Source: Byssothecium circinans
Lineage: Eukaryota; Ascomycota; Dothideomycetes; Pleosporales; Massarinaceae
Direction: 5' to 3'
Assembly (NCBI GenBank): GCA_010015675.1
Contig: ML976988.1
Coordinates: 358,168-422,167, forward strand
DNA: 64,000 nucleotides
Shown here: positions 56,801 to 64,000 of the stretch, piece by piece
Layout: every line of letters starts with the position of its first letter
Numbering within the stretch: the stretch's first letter is position 1
Position numbers and translations under genes: made by a program
Notes under the pieces: model-generated
The model's input: the letters and a program-made list of their open reading frames with translations, nothing else
Told to the model about the DNA's origin: nothing
The model's database searches: none

Positions 56801-58756
56801 TCGACAGCTTTCTGGAAGTTTCGGTACGTCCGATAGAGGTAGTGGGCAAATTTTTTATCGTTCGTCACTGTAGTATCCTTGACGATGGCGAGATGCCGAA
56901 GATGGGGAGGCTGGCTCTTCTCCCAATGGTCCACGATTCGCGCCAAGAACGTCTCAAATGGACGCTTCCAAAATTTGCCCATCGTGATGTCTCGTAGCTC
57001 AGCAGTGTCGTTGCCGTCTACCCCAAACTTTTCTGCAGCTTCTACGATCAAGTTCGGAACAAGTCGATCAGGCGTCCATTGCGGTGGTATGCGGTAATCA
57101 TCGTCGAAATGACCATCGGTTTCGGAATCCGCGTCTTCGAGAAGTGTGAGGTCGATATCCCGGTCAAGGCCATCTCCCTCAGCATCTTCTTCAAGGAGGT
57201 CTTCTGGTTCTGCACGTTCAGGCACGTTCCGCTTGAACTTTAGGTTTTTGAAGTCATCCTCTGTAGGATCTCGTAATAACTTGACGCATACAAGCATCCT
57301 CCTCGAACCCTTGCTAGGGGCTAATACTCGCTTCACGAATTCAGTCTGCTCCAAACGGGCGATCGCTCCACGAACGCCTCGAGCATGCCAAATCTTGACG
57401 GGAACACCCTGATCATCGTCAGTGTGGGAAACAAAAATTTCAGTCATGTAGTTACCATTCTTGTTCTCAAGTCACGCATGGGAACAACGTGTATCTCGGT
57501 CAACAGCTTATGGAGAAGGTAAACAAAACCTGTTGGAATGAATTTGGTCTCTCCAAACACATCCTCGATGCTCTGAGGCCGCGTGAGGAAATGTCCTCCT
57601 TTCACAAACTTCTTGTGTACGCATAGACTAGTGCGCATCTTTTCCTTTTGCATCGGCTTCTTCTCAATGTAGCCTTTGTTAGCAAGGGAATCCGTACGTT
57701 TTGGAACAGATCGTTTGTCTTGTCCTGTTATCTTGACCAGGTCAGGTTGAGCAATACCCTCGGGACCATGACTTGCAATGATACATAGACAGAGGAACTC
57801 CATGAGAGGGACCTTTTTCAGGTCGATAGAGTGGCCTGTGACTGCTTGCCAGACGCGATTCTGACTGGCAAAAATTCGCGGAGTGCGGAGTGATGCAGGC
57901 AGTTCATCGAATTTGGGATCGGCAGGATAAACCGTTTCAAATCCTTTGTGGGATTTGCGCCAACGCTGTAGCTCTGCTTGGTCGGACTGTTTATTAGTGG
58001 GTAGTAAGCCATTGGGTGAAGTATTCGATCCGAGCCGCTGTATTGGAACACGGTCATTTGCGCCATTGGGTACGAGGTTGTCGCGAGCGGCATGTTGCAC
58101 TCCATTCGATCCCCATTCGGGAGCCGTCACTTGCTCGAGGGCGGCATGTCCGTCCTCAGCTAGAAGCCGCTCACGTAACGAGTTTCTCAGTGCTGATAGT
58201 GCGCTTGAAGGACGGGCCCGATCGATCGAGTCGGGCGGCGGTTGATATGCAGCATCATTTTGGAGCGTTGCAGGTGAAAGTCCGGTAGATGGTACGTCTG
58301 AAGGCTCACGCTCTAGATCCTCGAGTTCAGAAAGAGATAGGTTGTACACCTTTTCCCCGTCGAAGATGCGAATATCGGGATGAGTGGTGACCCATTTCCA
58401 TACTTTTTCGTAGAAACTGCGATGTAACGGGCTGGGAGGAGCAGAGTTGTCGAGCTGCACATGACCAAAGTAGGAGTCTACAAAGCGACAAAAGTCGTTG
58501 CTACTAGCGCCTGTGGTGCAAGTTAGCTCCACTGCGCGTAGCGATCAAAACGACATGCAATAAGTATGAATGCAAAAATACGCCGGCACGAGTTAGACAG
58601 CAATTAACGCGTCCAGGAATCGCACTTGGTGATGTGTCCATAACGTCGCGACGCGGATTCGAACTGACGACGATGGCGATACGTACCTTGCACCCCGCAG
58701 ATGGCGACTTCCGAAAGCAAGTAGTCCAGCAGTCCGTCAGGCCCTGCAACTGCCAT
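50824..58756 (-). CDS. TFC3: TFIIIC B-block-binding subunit (Tfc3-like)
   Basis: Largest subunit of TFIIIC, which binds the B box of tRNA promoters to start Pol III transcription. Exons 58756-58687, 58510-57456 and 57408-50824 give 2569 aa. Exon 1 joins as DGLLDYLLSEVAICGVQ/GASSNDFCRFVDSYFG, the expected start; a start inside exon 2 would lose it. Exon 2 ends RDLRTRM and exon 3 continues GVPVKIWHARGVRGAIARLEQ; two overlapping frames otherwise appear separate. The B-block domain is near residues 257-305 (PLMEFLCLCIIASHGPEGIA, then RSVPKRTDSLANKGYIEKK). A winged-helix-like region reads LRPLGEGTLEGAVKDLVNAQ. AT-hook motifs GRPRK and KRGRPKK lie near residues 2446 and 2530. Very long for the family (yeast 1160, human 2109), chiefly through disordered linkers. 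Confidence 0.9.
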
Positions 58757-59121
58757 GACTCACGCGCTACCGTAACAATAGGAACAGGGACAGCGAGTCG
58801 TTCATAGCACCGGAGATGGTAGAAGGGGGGATCGAACGCGCGCTGGAGGTGGCGTTGCGGGATTGGTCGAGGAAAAGTCGATGTCGAGAGCGGGAAAAAG
58901 AGCTGCAGATGGCGGGGCGGGGTCGGAGGTGGGATAAGTCTTGGCGCTGCTGCGCTTACTAAACTAGCAGCTCTCGTCCTGTGTGCAGTCAATTGTGCAA
59001 GGCATCGCTTCAGCTCTCTTCTCTTACGAACATATACTGATTGGGTTGTCAAGTCAATCACTCTTTGCTAGCAGCCGCAATGGCAGCCTTGTCTACACCG
59101 TAATACTCCTTCAAAGTCCTG
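58757..59121. promoter_or_regulatory. TFC3/UreD divergent promoter
   Basis: 365 bp between two divergent start codons. It must hold both promoters. No specific site is asserted. Confidence 0.5.
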
Positions 59122-60123
59122 ATGGCCTTCATCTCGCCTTTTGGGTCATCCACAGCAAAAGCCGGTCATGGGTCAATCGAGCTTCGTGTCCTCCCGCCGG
59201 ACACACCCGTTCTGCGCAATATTTCATACCAGTACCCCCTCAAATTGGTAGCCCCAGACGCTCTGCCGCCGCCGGACCGAGACAGCAATCCGACCGCCCC
59301 TCGCCTTGTCCACACCGTCTTCTTACTCACGTATGGCGGCGGCATCGTCGCCGGTGACAGCATCAACTTGAACGTGAGCTTGGAACTCAATACTAGGCTC
59401 GTCTTGCTCACGCAGGGCTCGACCAAAATCTTCAAGACGCCGGATCGCAAGCTAGTGTCACGGCAGCACATGACAGTCCATCTAGCCCCTAGATCTTCGT
59501 TGGTGTATCTGCCAGATCCTGTCCAGCCATTCGCGCAGACGGCATTTTCACAGTCTCAGGTCTATCACCTTGAGGACAGGGAAGGGAGCCTGTGCGTCTG
59601 TGATTGGGTAACGAGCGGTCGATCCGCACGCGGCGAGAATTGGGACATCTACGAGTACAAGAGTAGGAACGAGGTGTGGGCATTGACTAAAGATGCGAAG
59701 AAGAAACTCTTGTTGAGAGATAATTTGGTCCTGGACAAGCACGGCCGGACTGGCGTGCAACTTTCGGAGCGCATGGATAACTATGCAGTATATGGTACTT
59801 TGATCATCCGGGGGCTTGTCTTCCACTCTCTGATACAGTACTTCCTAGATGAGTTTGAAGCTCTGCCGCGCATCGGTGGGAAGAATTGGGGGGATGATGC
59901 GCAGCCTGAGCTGAGCGCGAAAGAGCAACGGCGCGTGCAGAGGCAACAACAAGAGAAGCTTGACAGCTTGATTTGGAGCGCAGCGAATGTAAGAGGATTT
60001 CTGTTGGTCAAGTTCGCGAGCAGAGAGGTTGAAGGGTCGCGTCACTGGCTTAGGGATATGTTCACGGAAGAAGGTTCCTTGTTGAATTCATTCGGGGAGA
60101 GAGTTATGCTGTGCTTGAAGTGA
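59122..60123 (+). CDS. ureD: Urease accessory protein UreD
   Basis: Chaperone that, with UreF and UreG, loads nickel into urease. Single exon, 333 aa. The UreD fold is clear: GHGSIELRVLPPDTPVLRNISYQYPLKLV, VHTVFLLTYGGGIVAGDSINLNVSLE, LLTQGSTKIFK, SLVYLPDPVQPFAQTAFSQSQ, LCVCDWVTSGRSARGENWDIYEY and LRDNLVLDKH. The C-terminal part has a fungal insert rich in Gln/Arg (RRVQRQQQEKL). The start is the ATG of MAFISPFGSS. Urease itself and its other helpers are not in this window. Cytosolic by family. Confidence 0.95.
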   Translation: MAFISPFGSSTAKAGHGSIELRVLPPDTPVLRNISYQYPLKLVAPDALPPPDRDSNPTAPRLVHTVFLLTYGGGIVAGDSINLNVSLELNTRLVLLTQGSTKIFKTPDRKLVSRQHMTVHLAPRSSLVYLPDPVQPFAQTAFSQSQVYHLEDREGSLCVCDWVTSGRSARGENWDIYEYKSRNEVWALTKDAKKKLLLRDNLVLDKHGRTGVQLSERMDNYAVYGTLIIRGLVFHSLIQYFLDEFEALPRIGGKNWGDDAQPELSAKEQRRVQRQQQEKLDSLIWSAANVRGFLLVKFASREVEGSRHWLRDMFTEEGSLLNSFGERVMLCLK

Positions 60124-60381
60124 GGATATCCATACAATAAACTTGCTCGTACCTTTTTACAAGGAAGCGAATGTCGAGCATTTGAGGCACCCCACGTGGG
60201 ATGTAAGACGCTAGCCCTGAATGTCCTAGCACGGCAGTGACGCCCGCAGCGGGAGTGCGCCTGCGCCTTGGAAAGCCGGAACAACATTCTATCAAGCACA
60301 CCTCACGCATCTCTATACCTAACCCCCACCGCCACACCCTATGAGAACTTCAATACCCACTGGTCCAAACCGATCATCAAA

Positions 60382-63283
60382 ATGAGCGGCAGGCTCATCT
60401 CCGCACGCCTTGCCATGCTCGCGCGCCGAACTCCCTCGAACACGCCACGCCGTCTCTTCTTCAACACTTCCACCAAATTACCCGCCGGCAGCCTGCTGCG
60501 GAACGAATTTGGCGCGCGCTTGATACAACGGAGAGCATGGCCTTTAGGGAGCTACGCTCTGCATAATGTACCGGCTGCGCGGTCGATATCATTTGCAAGA
60601 GTAATACCCAAGCTCGTTGGAAAGTTTGCGACAGTGGGAGCTGCCGCTGGTGGTGCGGTCGTTGCAGGCGTCAGCTACGTGCAGTACCAAGCGGGCCAAG
60701 CGGGTAGTTGGGCAGTCGATGTTTTCAAGAAGACAAGAGATGGAGCCACAGGAATCGCGGGCGAAGCGCTGGAGTCGGCCAACGGAATATTCGACCAGTT
60801 TGGACGGGGATGGGACAAGACGAAGGAAGACCTGAGCAACGTGGAGAAGCCGGAATGGCTACAGCGGCTGCTGGAGAATGATACAGCCAGTGGTGCAGGG
60901 GGCGGGCAGGGTGGAGGAGAGCCACTAGAGGAACCAAAAAATGGCGGTGCTGCTACCGTGGCAGCTGGCGCCGCAGCTCTTGGCTACGCACAAGATGATG
61001 ATGACAATAAAGAGGATGGTGAAAAGATAGCACGGGACGAGCAGATGATGATGTTGACTAAGAAGATGATTGAGATTCGAGGCCTCCTCCAGACTGTGGG
61101 ACAATCCGAGTCCTTGACACTTCCGTCTATCGTTGTCATTGGATCACAATCATCAGGAAAAAGCTCAGTATTGGAAGCAATTGTCGGGCACGAGTTCCTG
61201 CCAAAGGGCCACAACATGGTGACGCGCCGTCCAATCGAACTCACGCTCGTTCATGCCCCCGATGCACACGCCGAATATGCAGAATTCCCCGCACTAGGAT
61301 TAGGCAAGGTTACAGATTTCGCTCACGTCCAGAAGACGCTGACTGACCTTAATCTGGCTGTGCCGGTCAGAGACTGCGTATCCGACGATCCCATCCAATT
61401 GCGGATACACTCACCAAATGTGCCGGACTTGTCATTGATAGATCTCCCGGGATACATTCAAGTTACCGGCCGAGATCAACCACCGGAGCTGAAAGAGAAG
61501 ATTGCGGATTTGTGCGAAAAGTACATCAAGGCACCCAACGTCATTCTCGCCATCTCTGCAGCCGACGTGGATCTTGCCAACAGCACAGCTTTGAGGGCAT
61601 CAAGAAAGGTCGACCCCAGGGGCGAGCGAACAATTGGTGTCATCACCAAGATGGACCTCGTCGATGCAGCACGCGGTGCGAGTCTTTTAAACGACAGGAA
61701 GTACGCTCTTCGGCTAGGCTATGTTGGTGTCGTCTGCCGTGTTCCTTCATCTGCTTCCGGCCCGAAGCTTTTTAATCGAGGTAGCGGCAACATCACGAAC
61801 GCTATTGCCAAGAACGAAAACGCCTATTTCTCATCTCATCCCGAATTCTCTACAGAAGGTCAGTTTGCCGTTGGCACTGCTAGCCTGAAGAAGAAGCTCA
61901 TGCACGTGCTCGAGCAGACGATGGCGTCAAGTCTGAAGACCACGAGCGAGGCCATACAGCGAGAGCTAGCCGAGGCGACGTACGAGTACAAGGTACAATA
62001 CAATGAGCGATCGCTCAGCGCAGAATCCTATTTGGCGGAGTCATTGGATGCTTTCAAGCATTCTTTCCGCGGTTTCTCTGATCAATTTGGACGCCAACAA
62101 GTTCGCGAACTCCTTAAGCGTGAACTTGACCAACAAGTTCTGAACCTTCTTGCTCAACGATACTGGAATAGGCCGCTCGAAGACCTAAGCCCACCGCTGC
62201 CAGAAACGGAACCCCTTAGCAGTCTCGCAAAAGCGGATCCGCAGGGGGAAAACCAAATCTGGCAAATCAAGCTTGATAGCTCCAGTGCGGCCCTCACAAA
62301 GTTGGGCGTAGGAAGATTGGCGACCAGTGTAGTTGCCAACGCACTGCAGTCCCACATTGACCATCTTGTTTCGACATCGCGGTTTGCTGCTCATCCTTTC
62401 GCGCGGCAAGCTATCACCGAAGCTTCCACCTCTATTCTCAAGGATCTCTCTTATGATATCTCGGATGAGCTCGAGATTTGCATTAAACCCTACAAATACC
62501 GCATTGAGGTTGAGGACAACGAGTGGGCCAGGGGAAGGGACAACGTAACGAACCTTCTCAAAGAGGAGCTCAAGGTTGTCGAAGCTGCGGTCAAGAGGCT
62601 AGAAGACCAAGTTGGTGGCCGGAAGAAAGCACGAGATGTCATGACTTTCATTGACCGTGTGCGAAGTGGCCAGGTTGTTTTGGAGGGCGATGGTATTGGC
62701 GGTGCTGGTGGTTTCAGCGCCGCACTTCTGTCAAAAGGTAATTTTCCGGTGCCTTCAACTTCAAGTGAATGGACTACTGACGCGCTGTAGGACGTGAAGC
62801 AGTCTTCCTGCGCGACCGAAGTGATGTCCTCAAGATGCGAATCCTTGCTGTCAAGTCAAAGCAGTGCGCCAACAAGAAGAACAAGTACCACTGCCCCGAA
62901 GTGTTCTTGGACGCCGTGGCGGATAAGCTCACCACGACCGCTGATCTCTTCCTCGACGCAGAATTGCTGTCCAAGTTTTACTATGCTGTAAGCAGCCCCA
63001 GTCTGCACCCCTTCTCTTTCGTCGATGCATACTAATGTGCGCGTAGTTCCCTCGTGAACTTGACAATCGCTTAGGCCGCGGTCTATCTCAAGAAGAAATC
63101 GATCGCTTCGCTCGCGAAGACCCTAAAATCCGTCGTCATTTGGATGTCGTTCGACGGAAAGAGTTGTTGGAACATGTGCTTAAAGAAATGGAGGGCCTGC
63201 GACAGCTGGAGGCCCGCGAAAAGCGGACTTCGCGACGAGATTCCAGGCAAGAGAGGACAAAAGGGGGATGGAGCATGTTCTAA
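60382..63283 (+). CDS. MGM1: Mitochondrial dynamin-like GTPase Mgm1/OPA1
   Basis: Inner-membrane fusion GTPase that also shapes cristae and maintains mtDNA. Exons 60382-62737, 62791-62987 and 63047-63283 give 929 aa (yeast 902). An in-frame ATG 114 nt upstream exists, but MSGRLISARLAMLARRTPSN from 60382 is the typical presequence (rich in Arg, Ser and Thr). A membrane helix KFATVGAAAGGAVVAGVSYV (about 80-100) and a second hydrophobic stretch ATVAAGAAALGYA (near 195, the likely rhomboid-cleaved segment) precede the GTPase. G1 is GSQSSGKSS (about 254), G2 is in TRRPIELTL, G3 is DLPG (about 354) and G4 is TKMD (about 423). A middle domain and GED-like C-terminus follow. Introns are 53 and 59 nt. 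The rhomboid protease Pcp1 is the known processing partner. Confidence 0.95.
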
Positions 63284-63597
63284 GGGGAATTTGATGGGCT
63301 TGAATAACATAACCAACAACATGGCGCTTTGGAGGTATAGACTGTGAGGCGTCTGGAGGCTTTTGTACGAATTGGGGAGATACCATGATGATAACTTGAG
63401 CTACGGAGTACGCTGCTCTGTATCCTATTTTGTAGAATGACCGCTCTTGAGTTTACTATCCAAATTTAATGTTCATGGTTGAACGCCTGGCGCATGCCAA
63501 AGCACGTGAGCTCAAAGCACGCTAAAGCCGCCTAGCCTAAAGATTTCTTGTCGCGAACTTCGAGTGCCATCACATCTCACTGATTCCACTCACCATC
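63284..63597. other. Intergenic MGM1/PRP19
   Basis: 3' flank of MGM1 and promoter of PRP19 in tandem. No extra gene. Confidence 0.4.
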
Positions 63598-64000
63598 ATG
63601 CTCTGCGCAATTTCCGGAGAAGCTCCCCAGGCGCCCGTTGCGTCGCGAAAAAGCGGAAGTGTCTTCGAGAAACGGTTAATCGAAGCCCACATCGCCGAAC
63701 ACCATACAGATCCTGTCACAGGCGAAGACCTCACAGTTGACGACCTGATCGAGCTCAAGTCGCCGCGAATTGTCACACCCCGGCCGCCGAACCTCACCTC
63801 GATACCTTCGCTGCTGAATGCGTTCCAGAATGAGTGGGATTCAATTGTGCTGGAGACGTTCACGTTGAAGCAGCAGCTGGCGCAGACCAGGCAAGAGCTC
63901 AGTACGGCGCTGTACCAAAATGATGCGGCGACGCGCGTAATTGCGCGATTGACGCGTGAGAGGGACGAGGCACGAGAGGCGCTTTCGAATGTTACGATTA
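63598..64000 (+). CDS. PRP19: Prp19 spliceosomal ubiquitin ligase, 5' part
   Basis: Start of the Prp19 gene, cut by the window end. The first 134 codons are open with no intron. MLCAISGEAPQAPVASRKSG opens the U-box, continuing FEKRLIEAHIAEHHTDPVTG and ITPRPPNLTSIPSLL-type sequence (read VTPRPPNLTSIPSLLNAFQN), then DSIVLETFTLKQQLAQTRQELS and a coiled coil for tetramer formation. The WD40 C-terminus lies outside. Prp19 leads the NTC complex needed to activate the spliceosome and is an E3 ubiquitin ligase. Confidence 0.94.
   Translation, partial: MLCAISGEAPQAPVASRKSGSVFEKRLIEAHIAEHHTDPVTGEDLTVDDLIELKSPRIVTPRPPNLTSIPSLLNAFQNEWDSIVLETFTLKQQLAQTRQELSTALYQNDAATRVIARLTRERDEAREALSNVTI

Noticed and set aside
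58640..58690. TTCGAATCC on minus strand, as in a tRNA T arm
   Set aside because: The stem does not pair and no A box or acceptor stem is present. It lies in the first TFC3 intron.
1..64000. CRISPR array, rRNA, or biosynthetic gene cluster
   Set aside because: No spaced direct-repeat array, no rRNA-like stretch, and no PKS, NRPS or terpene enzyme is visible.

Overview
The window is a stretch of a filamentous ascomycete (Pezizomycotina) nuclear genome, most likely Dothideomycetes-like, though the class is inferred and not proven. The reasons are protein-coding genes broken by short GT-AG introns (mostly about 45-80 nt) with CTAAC/CTAAT branch sites near the acceptor, a Zn(II)2Cys6 regulator, an RTA1-type membrane protein, several fungus-only hypothetical families, and decay by C:G to T:A stop mutations that resembles repeat-induced point mutation (RIP).

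Left part (1-10.6 kb): a five-exon mitochondrial oxaloacetate-type carrier (OAC1, minus) is divergent from SWD2/WDR82 (plus). Next come two dead genes side by side, a GMC oxidoreductase relic (minus) and a tyrosinase relic (plus), separated by a GAA microsatellite. LAS1 (rRNA ITS2 nuclease) and a low-complexity conserved-type hypothetical gene follow.

Middle (10.6-32 kb): a 6.7-kb stretch with no recognisable gene leads to an alpha/beta hydrolase split by one in-frame TGA, then SEC61 (translocon), an RTA1-family gene, and a complete 2.1-kb pogo/Fot1-like DNA transposon with perfect 46-bp terminal inverted repeats, a TA target duplication and a transposase frame killed only by stop codons. A Zn2Cys6 factor and a GNAT acetyltransferase converge with 31 bp between stop codons. 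A decayed kinase gene, a gene-free stretch holding a degenerate ~75-bp tandem repeat, and an intact kinase-like gene follow.

Right part (32-64 kb): mostly housekeeping genes. These are RRP46 (exosome) divergent from PEX4 (peroxisomal E2), a predicted multi-pass membrane protein, an ADGF/CECR1-type adenosine deaminase, a SHG1/BOD1-domain protein with a long charged/RS tail, a small probable complex I subunit, a CofD-like protein with an 18-nt microexon, a very large TFC3 (TFIIIC B-block subunit), the urease accessory protein UreD, MGM1/OPA1 (mitochondrial fusion dynamin), and the 5' end of PRP19 cut by the window edge.

The genes do not form one pathway or a biosynthetic cluster. The clearest non-routine signals are the transposon, the dead metabolic genes, the single-stop hydrolase and the large empty intervals. 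Exon joins were worked out by eye from splice signals, reading-frame continuity and remembered family sequences; no search was run.
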